Shown piece by piece: positions 34,891-47,460 of a stretch of 64,000 bases of DNA. The number at the start of each line of letters is the position of its first letter. Within the stretch, counting starts at the first letter, position 1. The notes under the pieces were generated by a model. That model was not told the origin of the DNA. It saw only the letters and a list, made by a program, of their open reading frames with translations, and searched no databases. The stretch spans positions 24,042,975-24,106,974 of the forward strand of contig OW028580.1 of the NCBI GenBank assembly GCA_932294295.1. The letters run 5' to 3'. A program made the position numbers and the translations under genes. The DNA comes from Alitta virens. Taxonomy: Eukaryota; Annelida; Polychaeta; Phyllodocida; Nereididae.

Positions 34891-37862
34891 TGCCGCGCAG
34901 CCTATGTTTTTAAATTGTGTCAAAAAATTGGGGACGTCATAATATTGCAGACTTATCACTAAAATATGATATAATTAGTGCATAAATGTTAACACTGTGA
35001 ACTGTGACACAGCATGCATCATGGAAGATCGAACCAGCTAACTGCAATTCCATATATTTAAATGAATTTGTTTTTTATTTAAATTCCGAGGCTCAAGTTT
35101 TTATGCTATGAAAAAGCCAACAAAGCAGTCTTTGACCTTTTTTTTGTGAGTATTTTTTCATGTTTAAAAAAAGGCCATATAAATGGGCTTCTGATGATAT
35201 AACTATTATATTTCATTTTTATTTTAATAAGTGTTTGCGTTAAAAAAAATTTGAAATCAGAAATCATGTTGTATCCCGATTTACTACAGTGTCCTCTTCC
35301 GCGCAATATCAATGGCTATCTGACATACCATATGGCTTTTTCCACGGCTACAATCACTACATGCAAGCATTCAACCTTTCATCTGTAGAAATTATATAAT
35401 AAAACATAAAATTTTAGACTATTATTAACCGTAGGCCTTAAGATTCAAATTTCTTAATTTAAAAAGTTTTAATAAGACCTGAAATTTCAATATTCCTCAA
35501 AAACCCAATGAGACGATTACAGCAATAACAGATATTGAGCCATAAATTACTTTTATATATATGAAAACAAACTTATCCGAAATTTTGACATTCACATAAG
35601 TTACTGAGTCATACTGATAATCTCATAAAGGTAAAAAATGCAAAAATGAAGGCTTTATATAACGAAAAGTTTTTGTTTTATGTAATTGTTATGAACGCAT
35701 TTATCAACTTGAAATGCGGGCAAAGACTTGCTTATCAATGTTTGACGGCATATATAATACAGTGTTGTATAATGACTGTTCTGGCAAGATAAGGTTTAAC
35801 AAGGAAGAAACATTTCCAAAACTATACACAATGCAATTTATACTTTTTAAAAATTGTACTGCATATGACCGTTGTGTTATTTAATCGTGTTATTTTTAAC
35901 AAACACAAACAAATTTGAAATTCTACCGAATAATCTTTAATGAAATGCAAGAAATTGAATTATAAAATAAATATCATTTAAAGACAATTCGCCCTTTTAA
36001 ACACTACCAACAATTCATTTTTTGTACCAGATCTCAATCTATAGAACATCATATACTAAGATATCTTACTGCTTAAGAGTACTACTAAATTCACATTTTA
36101 AATTCTGAAAACATGCCTGGTGAAGTTTTGTCATACGGCTCTCCTGGCTCTGGGGGAAGTGAGCTCTATGACCATAGTTTCAGCCACTTTTGGCAAAAAG
36201 TCCTTGGTTACCACATTCAAAATGCATAAATTTATATTTTAGACATAATTGAATCAGTAACCATGGAATTCTACTGCAGGAGAACAAGCTAAACATATAG
36301 AGCTTAGCAGTGGCTGAATTATCTGATTGAAAAGGGCTGCAGCAGTTCAAATCCAGACCAAGGAAAAATAATTAAAATTATTTTAACAATTTGTTTACAT
36401 GTCATTAATAGACTTAAGACTTTTATTACAGTGAAATACAAGTATAATTAATCAAACGGAATATAAAAAGAAATTCATCACTTGTCCAGCCCAACAGTGC
36501 CAGTGGGCTTATTAGCAACTATAAATATTTAAAACTACTCATGGATTAGTTTGCTGCTTCGCCAAACTGTGTTAACTCGAGATTCAGTTATATTTCTATA
36601 GGTAAATAAAAATAATTAAGTTTTCAAGTTTAAATTTAGTAACACACAAAGAACAAGGAAGACCATCATATACCAAAATATTTGGATGAAAATCACAAAC
36701 TGATATATATCGCTTTCTCATGAAATTCACATGCTGAGCATTTTCTATTAACTGATTATATATTGATGTTAGGAGAGAGCTTGAATTAAGGCAACCTCAC
36801 TTAATAATATTTAAACTGTTTCTATGACTAGGGGGTGAACTATTATCACACAATTCTATTACAGGTATATTTTTAAAGAGAGCTTTTACGCTAGTGGTTC
36901 AACACATTTGTGCCTGACGCTAGATGGCGTATGTGGTTTCAATGCATACACAGGTTGTTAACATTTATTAACAGGAATTTTGCTCATAGATTATATATTC
37001 TGTAGCTACAGTGTGCCTGGGGCTTCATTTAAAATAAAACTAGAGATATTTTTAAAGCCAAGTTCTTTAAATAATTTTTTATTGTGAAACGGTTTGGTGT
37101 CTCCTTAAGAGTCATATAGTGCCCTCAACACATGCTAAGCTTGCTTGCTTTAAAATTAAAGAAAATAATAATAATAATCATATCTACATAAAGATAGTAA
37201 GAAGAGAAAAAGAAGAAAGAATTATTTTAGCTAAGCCAAAAAAAAATTCAAAATTAAGAATGCACTTACTTCACTGCCGCCAAAGTTGATCTTAAAAGCT
37301 TTGACCCTCCATCTATTTCTGACCACTCCTACTAAATATACTTACAGGTGATGACCCCCATATTATATTTTGTAAATTCAACACATATACAAATATTTTA
37401 CCGTTCCACATGGAAAACTGCAACAAATGCCAAGCAGTGGGCCATTGAATTTCGTGGCAAGGAGTGTCCAATTTTCGGTGTAAAAATGTAGGCCTTTTTT
37501 CAACACAAAGTACCATGTTGTAAAAACAGGTAAGTGCATTTTAATATTTTGACTTTATATTTAAACTAATAATTCATTGTTACAGCTGCGTGGTTTACAA
37601 AGGGTGTATACGTTTAAATGTGTAAATTTAACGCTGATGAGCCAGATGTTAAAATATTCATTACTTTTATAGGCATATCACTAAGGCACAGGCGAAATTG
37701 CTGAGTTGGAAAATTGTGTCATAATTTCCGCATAACAGGATATAATACACAAATATTGAATGCCACAATTAATAGCACTTTATGAATACTGAAAACTGTG
37801 GTTTATAAGATCAAGTTTTAGCAATGAACTGGTTAAATGCATAAATGGTTTCATTTAACTTT
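34891..37862. other. Long AT-rich gap, no gene recognised
   Basis: About 3 kb with no supported exon. A plus-strand reading WKTATNAKQWAIEFRGKECP near 37405-37465 looks codon-like but has no clear acceptor and matches nothing I know. Confidence 0.4.
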
Positions 37863-38079
37863 GTATCTATCCATCTATCTGTCTATCTATCTGTCTAATC
37901 TATCTTATCTCTTATCTATCTTATCTATCTGTCTAATCTATGTCTAATCTATCTATCTAATCTATCTAATCTATCTATCTTATCTATCTTATTTATCGTA
38001 TCTATCTCATCTATCTCATCTATCTCATCTATCTATCTTATCTATCTATCTTTCTATCCATCTATGTAACTAACTATCT
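37863..38079. repeat. (TATC)n microsatellite
   Basis: About 215 bases of CTAT/TATC repeats with CTGT and TAAT interruptions, roughly 360 bases before the receptor-like gene. Confidence 0.9.
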
Positions 38080-38441
38080 AGAGGGGTTTCATTTGCAGTG
38101 TTAAAAATGTAGTATTGTTATATATAAAACATATTAGTCAAAATGCGTTTCCATAACAATTACTGACATTGGCTTATCGAATAACAACCCATCTTAAGTT
38201 AGCTGTAGTTCATGGATACCAACAAGTATTAAGTAAAAACATTTCTATCTATTTATAGACACCTTATAATTGAATACTAAGAAAGTCCATTATATAGTGT
38301 ATAACAAGCTGGGTGTATTGTTTGGTCGTCTTATGATTTACTTGTTAATTTCAAATCCTCACAAGCTGTTGGACACATGGCTGATTTAATAGTTTTACTT
38401 TTAAACCTACTCTTTTTCAGATAACTGGCTTGGTAAATAAT

Positions 38442-41400
38442 ATGGCAATCTTTGCCATATTTCTGCTTTTTTCGGCAGGTAGGTGGCCCTTTCTTTTTAA
38501 TTTGAGGTGCTGGAACTACTGAGAATTATTTAAAAAATGTTGGTGGTGGAATAACAGCTTGTATAAGCACTGCAGTTCTTTAAAATAGACATCGAAATAT
38601 AATTTCAAACATCAAATAAAGAACCCATATTTTGGGATGCATAACTTCAATAAATATTTAATTACTTTTCCACATTAGTTGGTTGTTTCAAGAAGATTTG
38701 CATAAAGAAAATACAGTTAAGAAAACTGCCAAAATGCTGACCAAGGAATTGCTACGGCCTACTTATTATGCTTATGTCATATAGCATGCTTTTCAAATGT
38801 CAGCCAATATGTTTGATTGCTGCATGCTAAGCCCGCAAATGAAGGTGTTATTACGATAAACTGTAGTCTCAGGAGTAATCATCTCTTAAAATTGACAAAT
38901 GGACAAAAAATGAAAGAATCAGAAAGCAATGTGGGGATTTATACTGTCCGGTACATAAGCATTACTTTGATATGAAATTATGTTTGCTGATTTTGTTTTC
39001 AATAGAAAGCAATTACACTTATTGTATTTTGAACGCGCCAACTGAGAAATTTGGAATGGAATTAATAAGACATTTGTTTAATTTTCAACAAACAATTAAA
39101 TCACTTGTCTTTCATTTAACTACAATGATGCACAAAGTACAAATGACAGTGCACATAGAAATGGACTGGTGACAAACTTCAACAGTACATTTTACTCCAA
39201 GCACGACCCTTCAAACCGAAAAGGGGGGGGGGGGGTTTCTCTGCAACTAAAAGAACAGGCAGAGGTCCATTGCTATGCTGTCACAAAGGCTGAAAAAGAG
39301 GCTATGAAGTGCACCAAACAGGTCCAAACTAATGAAGATGCTGTTCTACTTGTACAAACATTCATAGCACCTGCAGCTAACCAAGAGACTATAATCTTTA
39401 ATATTCCATATACAGTCAACCCTCAGTTATCCGGGCCTCACTTATCCGGTTCCCTCGCTATCCACACACAGTTGGCTGGGAACAAATCTACTCAGTGCAT
39501 TTATATATATATTCAGTTATCTGGTTCCCTCATTTATCCGCACAGTTAACTGGGGGACGAAGGTGTGCGGATAAATGAGAGTATAGTGTTACTTGCCCAT
39601 CATACAAAGAATGTCAATTTAACCAAGGTTTATATTTTTCCAGTGGTGGTAGGTATAAGCCGACTATAAGCTGGGAGTAGACAGAAGTGGCTGGTTTTAG
39701 CCAGTTATAGCTACAGCCAGGAATAGGTTGCTACAGCTGTCTAGAGTCGACCATATTTTATGTAACTAACTGTACCCTAATTTCAACAAAAATATGAACA
39801 TTGTAAATCTTACTTATTTGACTTTTCCATGTTCTACTACACTAGCCAACCCTCATTTATCCGGGCTATCATTCTCAAGATATCAAGATATTTGTTGAGC
39901 ATAATCTTATGCATAGATTTAATGTATATTACTGGCATGATCATTGGCATGCTAGGCAAGGGTGTTTTTTGTTTTTTTAGGAGGGGCGGGAGGGGGGGGG
40001 GTGTTTGGATTGGTGTAGTGGAGCTTCACAGAGATGAAACCTCCTCCCATAATATCAAGGCAAAATGGACTAAAGTCAGTTAAGTCAATAATATCTCATG
40101 GTTCGTAAATATAGTGCTCCTGAGTTTGCCACGTGAACCACCCCTACACCTTTTCTGCATGGCTACACTTATGATTATATGACCTTTCAGGTATTTAATT
40201 TACTTACATATTACCTTATTTCCTTATTTGCAGGTAAATCAATCATCTCAGGAAATCCAATACCAGCATTTAACATATCATCCCTAGGTAAGTTCACTGC
40301 ATATAATATTCCATAAATTGTCTATTTAATTTTATTGCAATTTCATTGATTTATATATATCTTTTTTTTACTCTTTTTTTTTTTCATCTAACAGAGGCAT
40401 GCATTACTTCCATCGAACCAGTTGCTTCCATTCCATCCAATGCTGATGTGAGCAGTTGTGTCACTTGCATCAGAACACCTCAAAATGAAGTGCATGCATT
40501 AACCAGTAACCCCAATACTGGCAAAATAGATGTAAGTAACTATTTGTTATATATTATACATTACTATTATATACGCTGCAAACAAATTGGGCATATTACA
40601 CACATGAGATTGTCAGATCACTGAAAAACAGTAACTGTTTTTAATTCATAAAACATGTCTAAAATGTTGAATTTTGTTCTATTAGTGTCGTGTTAGTTTT
40701 ATATTTTGAAGGAACCCGATGGCTTCACCACAGTCAAAACCACTAAATGCTGTACAGCCAATTTCATTGACTGAATCAATCTCATATACTTGGAGGCTAA
40801 ACTCCAGCTGACGTCATTTGAATCCATGGCTCCCATTGGCTAAGGCAACCCTCAACCAATGAGTCTTGGACTCACTCACATGACATCATCTGGCGTTTTC
40901 CAAACTATGAGTGTAGTAAGTCAATGAAATCGGCTGTAAATTATTTATTAATATGCCTTTTTGCATTCATCAGGCTGTTGGAAAAGCCAACAGCCTACAT
41001 TGTAAATCAAGAAGTGTCATGTGTTCTCAAATTGTTACAAAAAGGCATAGTTATAAGTGCTCAGTTACACTGTTTGAATTTCGCGATTATAGAAATATTG
41101 TTAGAATTTATTGAAATTTTAATGACATTAATCATCATTTTCCTCAGGTATTCCTTCACCTTTTTGAGAAGAAAACCAACTTGACCTTAATTCTAGTTTC
41201 GCAAAAGGATGTAGTTTGGAATATTGTGAACGCTCATGCCGATGAGATCCACATCAACAAGATCATACTTGTAAGTAAAACATTTAATATTCATAAACAG
41301 TTCAGGAAAAAGTGCAGTTTAGCGGACCCAGATTTATAACCATATTTAGAGAGCCTCGTTGCTATGTATATGACGTCAAAAGCTTGAATTCAGTGTATGA

Positions 41401-43031
41401 TGTCACAAACTAATGACAGCGGTTTTCATGTTCACGGTAAAAGTGCTGTTTACTTGCTTCCCAAACTCCCGCTACTCTATACCAAATTTTATTCTAATTG
41501 TGCTAGAACTCAAACTTGGTAATATAATCTATTTTTAAAATTTAATATTTCATGGACGCCAAATTTGGGTCAAGTTATACTGCACTAAACCCACAGTTTA
41601 TATTCCAATATAATTTGAAGTTTTATCGGATTACGACTGTTGCTGAGATGATTAAATTTTAAACCCAAACAGTAGATACCTAGAAATGACTAGATGTTAC
41701 AAAAATGTTGTCTATTCATTCGAAACTCTCCGCTATAGCCATATTAATATGTATGTAATGTAAAATCATGTGATGATGTCAACTATTGCATGTATGATGT
41801 CCTATTACTATGTATGTGTCAACATAGTCAAATAAAAAACATATTGCTGATGGTGTATGAAGGAAAATGTTGAATATGGATGGTTGTAACAACGGAGGCT
41901 ATTGTGTATACTATAACCAGGTCACAGCTGGCAATGCCGCCAGAGCAGAATACCCTAAAACTGACGAGAAACGACCTCCAGCAGTTCTGCAACTATCTGC
42001 CTTGCAAAGGACTGTGAAAATGGACCTCATGCAAGCCCTTGGGCCATTGAAGTTTCTCACATCAAGTACCACAGCGCCATCTACCGACAGATGGGACCTC
42101 TGGGTTGGGCTCAGTTCAGTCTGTAAGTCCCACTACATGTTTCTTTATACAGTAATGCTCAAAATCACGAGTGCTTGATTTCATTCTTTACATCAGGTAA
42201 ATTTAGGCCTCCCATTGGTTGAAGGACTGTCGTAGCCAGCGGAAGTCATGGATTCACATGACGTCCTCCGGAATCTAGTTTCCACGTCTATGAGATGCAT
42301 ACACAACAGTTACTGTAGCCAGATAGATTGTTCAGGGTGACACGTATGATGCCACTAAACTCTGCCAACCCTTTGTTTTCTGTCTGTTTATGTCATGACA
42401 AAAATATTCCGCACTGGAGTCTCTGGCAGCTGGGTGAATGAGCTCACTCACCTTCAGATCAGCAGCATTACAGCAGATTTCATACAAACTTGAATAATTA
42501 AACTCCAGATGACATCATGTGAATCCAGAACTCCAATTGCAATTGGCTGAAGGACAGCCTTAGCCAATTGGAGTTCTTGATTTACATGACGTCCTCTGGA
42601 GTTTAGATTCCATGTCTATAAAATCCTCTGTATATTATTTGGAAATACACAAAGTAGATGATAAATGCACCTTCCAAAGTTGCTTTATGGCAGAACTCAT
42701 AGACTTGGAAACTAAACTCAAGATGATATCATGTGAATCCAGAACTCCAATTGGTTGAGGGAATGCCTTGGCCAATTGGAGTTTTTGTTTTACGTAACGT
42801 CCTCTGGAGTTTAGTCTCCATGTTTTTTAAATCCAAGGCATAAGACAAAGACATTGACACTCTCCTCTGTGAGATTTATGTATATTCTCTTTCATAGGTG
42901 CACCATCGAGAGTGTCTTCACCATCAGCGCTCACCGACACCGACACCATGTGGCTAGCCATAGGGATTCCGGTCGCAGCATTCCTCATCGGAGCGATAAT
43001 CACCGCCATCATTCTCTGTCAACCTCCATGA
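38442..43031 (+). CDS. Short betaglycan/endoglin-like single-pass membrane protein
   Basis: Exons 38442-38478, 40234-40287, 40395-40531, 41148-41270, 41921-42122 and 42898-43031; 687 nt, 228 aa, all GT-AG and in frame. Residues 1-12 (MAIFAIFLLFSA) are a signal peptide. Residues 32-117 hold three Cys, then RTPQNEVHAL and LTLILVSQKDVVWNI, a pattern like the orphan region of betaglycan (TGF-beta co-receptor type III) and endoglin, where a hydrophobic strand is followed by a lone W. Residues 203-225 form a membrane segment (WLAIGIPVAAFLIGAIIT) like the betaglycan transmembrane helix; only QPP follows. Known members have 600-850 residues and a ZP domain, so this is much shorter. Exon 5 is the least certain: two of its frames are open, and the phase-0 acceptor at 41920 decides. 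It may bind TGF-beta family ligands at the cell surface; that is inference. Confidence 0.55.
39169..39410 (+). other. Unassigned open frame in intron 1 of the receptor-like gene
   Basis: Open frame containing AEVHCYAVTKAEKEAMKCTK and AVLLVQTFIAPAANQETI, with a pure G run at about 39223-39235 near its start. It runs directly into the MITE at 39411. Codon use looks plausible but it has no start context and no recognised family; perhaps a remnant exon or retrogene. Confidence 0.2.
39411..39591. mobile_element. pogo/Tigger-type MITE
   Basis: Left end TACAGTCAACCCTCAGTTATC and right end with GGATAAATGAGAGTATAGTG, inverted and imperfect. An inner pair (CTCATTTATCCGCAC and GTGCGGATAAATGAG) folds near the right end. 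Ends of this kind are known from Tigger elements. A solo end lies at 39841-39865. Confidence 0.55.
39622..39776. repeat. Dispersed repeat, copy 2
   Basis: Matches 19576-19700, with an extra AGACAGAAGTGGCTGG-containing stretch in the middle. Confidence 0.6.
40753..40938. mobile_element. Foldback MITE, family 3, copy 1 (full length)
   Basis: TACAGCCAATTTCATTGACT at the left is inverted at the right (TCAATGAAATCGGCTGTA). Inside are CTAAACTCCAGCTGACGTCA and CATGACATCATCTGGCG. In the intron between receptor-like exons 3 and 4. Confidence 0.65.
41311..41586. mobile_element. MITE-like inverted-repeat element, family 1 copy 2
   Basis: Ends AGTGCAGTTTAGCGGACCCA and, reversed, AGTGCAGTATAACTTGACCC. 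The interior (GACGTCAAAAGCTTGAATTC, GATGTCACAAACTAATGACAG) matches 573-916 in reverse. Sits 41 bases after receptor-like exon 4. Confidence 0.65.
42190..42305. mobile_element. Foldback MITE, family 3, copy 2 (partial)
   Basis: Right half only: CCCATTGGTTGAAGGACTG, then ACATGACGTCCTCCGGAATC and TTTCCACGTCTATGAGATG. Confidence 0.55.
42495..42630. mobile_element. Foldback MITE, family 3, copy 3
   Basis: Arms AAACTCCAGATGACATCATG and CATGACGTCCTCTGGAGTTT around CCAATTGG-containing centres. Confidence 0.65.
42698..42832. mobile_element. Foldback MITE, family 3, copy 4
   Basis: CATAGACTTGGAAACTAAAC at the left and GGAGTTTAGTCTCCATG at the right, with CCAATTGG near both inner ends. Ends 66 bases before the last receptor-like exon. 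Confidence 0.65.
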
Positions 43032-43321
43032 CAATCAAGGCAGTCCGATACCTATGTGTCATTGGACGAGATAGGCACGAAATAGAGGTATCGGGCGCAC
43101 CCACGATTCGCACGCTTATAGACACTTAACACACTATTGACTTTAGTGTAAGGTACTAAATTTTTCTGTGAAGGACATTACAGTATAAATTGTTCCTACT
43201 GTAGCTTTTTTATTTCACATACTCGTATATAACAGCACGGATTCTCTGTCAAAGGCTGTTGCATAGTACCTCAATTTCAAAAACTTTTGTAGTAGAAAAC
43301 ATGAAAGACCTGCCAGTCTAA

Positions 43322-43981
43322 TTAAGCCTAGTTCACACTATCACGGATAAGACCACGGCATAAAAAATTGCTTACTCGTGGCTCTGTTAGTCATGTATAA
43401 ATTATTTTAACGAGCGTTCGAAGGACGTCCGTCGACCGCTCACCGAACGTCCGTCATTCGCTTGCCAAACGTCCGTCAATGGCTCCCCGAACGTACATTG
43501 CTGAGCATCCGTGAAGCATCGGTGAGGCACTCGTAGATCGCCAGTGGTTCAAGAGTGATGAGGAGAGGGCTATGGATGGGCCACGGATGGACCATGGATG
43601 GGCCAAGGATGGGCCACGGATGGCCACTGAAGATGACGGGTGGGCTACAGAGTTCCGCCAAGTGTTTCACGAACGTTTGACGAGCGTTCTACGAGCTGTA
43701 CGAGAGTGGACACAAATTATTGGCAAGTATACACGGATGGACAGCTTCCCCTGCATGGCCACGGATGGCCACAGATGGCCTGTAAAAATTACGTAGAACG
43801 CTCGCCCAGCGACTACCGAGCAATTCCTGTAAAAAATTTAAACAATTCACTCATAGAACGTCTGCCAAATTTTTAAATATGTTTAAAAATATTTGCCCTC
43901 TCCACGGATGGTCACGCTAACAGGAGCGTTCTATGGATTAGCATGAGTATACCATCCGTGACAGTGTGAACGCCCCTTTAG
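43322..43981. mobile_element. Foldback element with tandem-repeat core, copy 2
   Basis: Left end GTTCACACTATCACGGAT and right end ATCCGTGACAGTGTGAAC are inverted. The core has CGAACGTCCGTC units and GGATGGGCCA units in tandem (43560-43640). The plus-strand ORFs across it are repeat-derived. Confidence 0.7.
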
Positions 43982-46132
43982 AGTGATCAAACTGTTCTAT
44001 TTTCAAAATGGGCATGTCATGAGCTTCAGAATTGTCTATGATCTGTAAGTTGATGTTGTATTATTTTTCGTGGTATAAAATGGTTGTTGAATGTAAGTCA
44101 TAATTTGGAAATAGTGTTAAAAGATGTTTGTAAATACCAAAGTAATCCGAACATGCATCGTGTGATAGCTTATATACTCATTATATGCCATACATACTAT
44201 AGGTCTTCCACAAAACATATATAAATTTGAACAAAAATGGAGTCATCTTCATTGTGCATGTTTAAATCAGGTACAATTGCCTTATATTGAATATTATGTC
44301 TGTAAAATGTACATGTACTAAAGTGTTGGACCTGTGAGGCAGAACCTTCACTCGTAAAGTTAGGCCTAAAAGTTCCATTCAACTTACACATTTCCAGTGA
44401 TATTAAATTGTATACGACTTGAATTTTGTTGTTGGGAAAATATTTTCACAACATATATTATTGAGGCAAGTTTTAAACATTATTTGAGCTCTGGCATGAT
44501 TTTCTCAAACTGATTGCATTTTCAGGTGCACACAGGATAACTAAACTACTGTAAAACTATATATACATCATTTCGTATGTTTCTGATATATTGCAAGTAA
44601 TCTGGCAACTGGCATTTGGGATCATAAAACTATCAACATAATATCTGTCTAATATACAGAAAGATGTTGTTAAAGTTTGCTGTAAATAAACATTTATATT
44701 GTCTCATTAATTGGGAGTCCTATAGAGTCTCAAAATGAAGGACTGGGACAAATAGTGGGACATCCATCTCTCCTGTAGTATGGCGTTTCATGTGATATTA
44801 TTTTCTGTGCTTTATTTATACACTGCATGCTTGATTCCATTGAAGCAATGAGGGCTAGGGTATTTGTATTTTTACACATATTCATATTATGTTGTAGGTG
44901 AATGAAATAAAAATCATTTTAATGTGAACATGTTCTTGTGTACCATTTTGCCCTAAACAGTGATAATTTTTTGTCTATCCTTGATATATAGATATGGGAA
45001 GTGCAGTCCTCTACGGCAAGTTCTTGCCGCTATCAAGAGTTGATTGATGAGGTGAGAGAGAGGAAGAGTCCATCCATGTTACACATTTACCCCATGGGTG
45101 GGATCTTTTAGTTGCCTCAGCATAGACACTGGAAGTAATCAATTGTGGATACAATCTGACTGGATGACTTCTGAAAAAGATTTTATGTAGTGCAAAGTCC
45201 CGGCTTCATTGCCCCCAAGTGCATTAGCAACTAGCCAAGCAAGCATGGCCCTCATTTGCGTCAGAGTTCGTAGTGTTACAGCCTTCCTACCTAGCTGAAT
45301 CTATTTCATACTGAAAAATAATGTGTGCACACACTATTAATAACATTGACACGCTGTTATTTGTACACAATCATCATTTTCACGCAGCGAATCGGCAATT
45401 TCAACTTCCGCTTCTTAAAAACTGTTAATGTTATTACTGAATGACTTAATTATCGCCGATAAAAACCTAATTACTCATTTCCAATGATACGAACTGATGA
45501 CAGTTGGCACTGATGCGTGTATACTGTCCAGACAATATTTATTCAACCTGTTGCAAAATACCACGGAAAACGACAGGACTGCTGCCAGGCTAATCAGTAA
45601 CTAGTGCAGTGACTGCAACACTGTGTGAGCGGATTGAACATTTAAATTTGATGGCATAATGGCTGAAATAGAGTCTCCATTGCTTTTACTCCGAATCTGA
45701 TGGCCTAGGTTAGCAATTTTGACGATATACATCACAAACAAATTCATCAAATTGTTTGTCACTTAAAGTGAGAGTTTGAGGTTGGGTGGGAAAACTAGAA
45801 GATGATTTATTTCAACTCCTCGTTGTAACCTTTATTTAAGTATTCTACTATCTATAGTTTCTAGAACTACTACATGTCTATAGTGACATTCTACATCAAT
45901 AGATCAGACAACCACTGTTAATTTTTAAGACTATATTCAGCTTCTTACCCATCCACATGACTAGATCAGTTATCATTCTGTAAAAGATGACACAATATTT
46001 GTGATGCCACAAATTTAAGCCTATCGCATTCCTGTCAGACCAGAGAAATCAGGGTGCTGGTTCCTACACCTATCAAAAAAATAACTCAGTCATCAATATG
46101 TATTTTTAAAATATTGGTCAAGCCTTTTAAAA
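43982..46132. other. Gap with one possible exon
   Basis: Mostly AT-rich. At 44992-45051 an ATAG acceptor, a 60-base open frame (IWEVQSSTASSCRYQELIDE) and a GTGAGAG donor look like a small plus-strand exon, but no partner exon was found. Minus-strand AATAAA motifs near 45835 and 45808 could end the transcript of the zinc-finger exon at 46133. Confidence 0.3.
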
Positions 46133-46407
46133 TTATTTTATGGTCACACATGAGTAATCAGGGTGCTGGTTTCTGACATGCATGTTCAAGTTCCCAGTTT
46201 GGGTGAAGCGTTTGGAACACACAGGGCAGACAAAAGGCCTTTCTCCAGTGTGGACTCTCATGTGCCTCTGCAAAGTGGACAAGTTGGGTGCAGTGATTCC
46301 ACATAAAAAGCAGTTGTGTAGTCTTGCACCTGGCGACACCTGGTTGTCAACTGTAACACACTTTTGTTCCATCTGGTGGACGGTAGAAGTAGCATTCTCA
46401 CTTGAAC
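46133..46407 (-). CDS. C2H2 zinc-finger terminal exon Z1
   Basis: Acceptor CTACTTTCAG before 46407; the first codon is split (two bases in this exon); stop TAA at 46135-46133. It reads [15 protein letters not shown], then finger 1 ([14 protein letters not shown]), linker TGERPF, and finger 2 ([18 protein letters not shown]), then a short tail ending CVTIK. Two adjacent C2H2 fingers bind DNA; helix residues -1/2/3/6 are N/S/T/R and Q/G/N/M. No start codon or upstream exon lies near, so it is spliced from exons to the right. Same phase as Z2-Z4. Confidence 0.8.
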
Positions 46408-47099
46408 CTGAAAGTAGAAAAAATATTGAAGAATAAGTATACCGTAAGATTATATTCACATATATTATACCCAATATACAGCATTGAATGTAGTTAATTT
46501 CATTAACGAAGAGCTACAACCTAGTCCAGACACCCCCCCCCCCCCTTTCCCAATCAGACCTGCTTAAGCTTGAGTCTTTCTACTCCTTGTGGTATACAAA
46601 GCCCATTACACAGAAGTAGTCAAAGACGATCTGTTCAGTTTTGGTTTCGCCAACGCTCAAAAACTCACAAAAAATTAACCTGGCAAAAGTTTACTTCCTC
46701 ACACCGATGTTTAAAGAATAATTAGCCTTAAAATGCTTCGATTGTCAAACAACAGTGAGTAGCGAGAAACTTTTGCAATATACTCTTCCTATTCCTTCTA
46801 TTGAATAATCTTCATATGCCCACACATTCAAAATTCAGCCATCCTACTTTGCTCATCATCATATATCATATCATCATAAAATGTATTCTCCCTTCTTCTC
46901 TTCCTCTAGTTTTGTAAGCCTTGAGAATCAGTTTATTACTACTATGTTTTTACAATACCCTTATCCATTGCAATATAGCTGATACATAGAAACACAAGGG
47001 CACAGTGATGATAGCGTTGTTACCACAACTTAGTCACTGCCACCTTGACTATTAAGGTGTCTGGGTCAATATGTCATGGTACACTATTGAAATTAAGGT

Positions 47100-47215
47100 T
47101 AGTAGGGGGAGGGGCACCCCGGATGGGGCATGGGGCCTGGATCCCTTCCCCTGCCCCCCTTCCACCTTATGGCTATTACATTTTCCTTTGGAATGGGGGG
47201 GGGGGGGACTATCAC
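47100..47215. repeat. G- and C-run-rich low-complexity stretch
   Basis: Contains GGGGGAGGGGCACCCC, a CCCCTGCCCCCC stretch and a run of 13-14 G near 47197-47210. The several overlapping ORFs here have no coding look. Confidence 0.5.
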
Positions 47216-47460
47216 AGATTACTCCATGCACACTTCCTCTCGATGCTGTGATATGCACACAGCCCTGGTACATAGCATTGACGAAAGGTGGCGCACGCAA
47301 CTGTCCGCTAGGAGTCGTCGACATGGAAACGGCGCGATATTTGATCCTCGTTTTCAAATTGAGCATTTTCAAGTTGACCTAACAGAACAAGGAAGCTTGT
47401 TTACAACACTCCCGAATAGTAAAATATTTATATATATTATCTCGACTCAACTAAATCAAC

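Noticed and set aside
37863..38079. CRISPR-like or minisatellite array
   Set aside because: Plain TATC tetranucleotide repeats without spacers.
42854..43129. His/Arg-rich 91-aa frame over the last receptor-like exon
   Set aside because: It is an alternative frame of the transmembrane exon; the phase from exon 5 selects the hydrophobic frame.
43476..43876. Several frames rich in DGPRMDHGWAK-like units
   Set aside because: They come from the tandem core of the foldback at 43322-43981.
44992..45051. Single 60-base plus-strand exon candidate
   Set aside because: Splice sites look good but no neighbouring exon, start or stop could be attached; kept only as a note in the gap entry.
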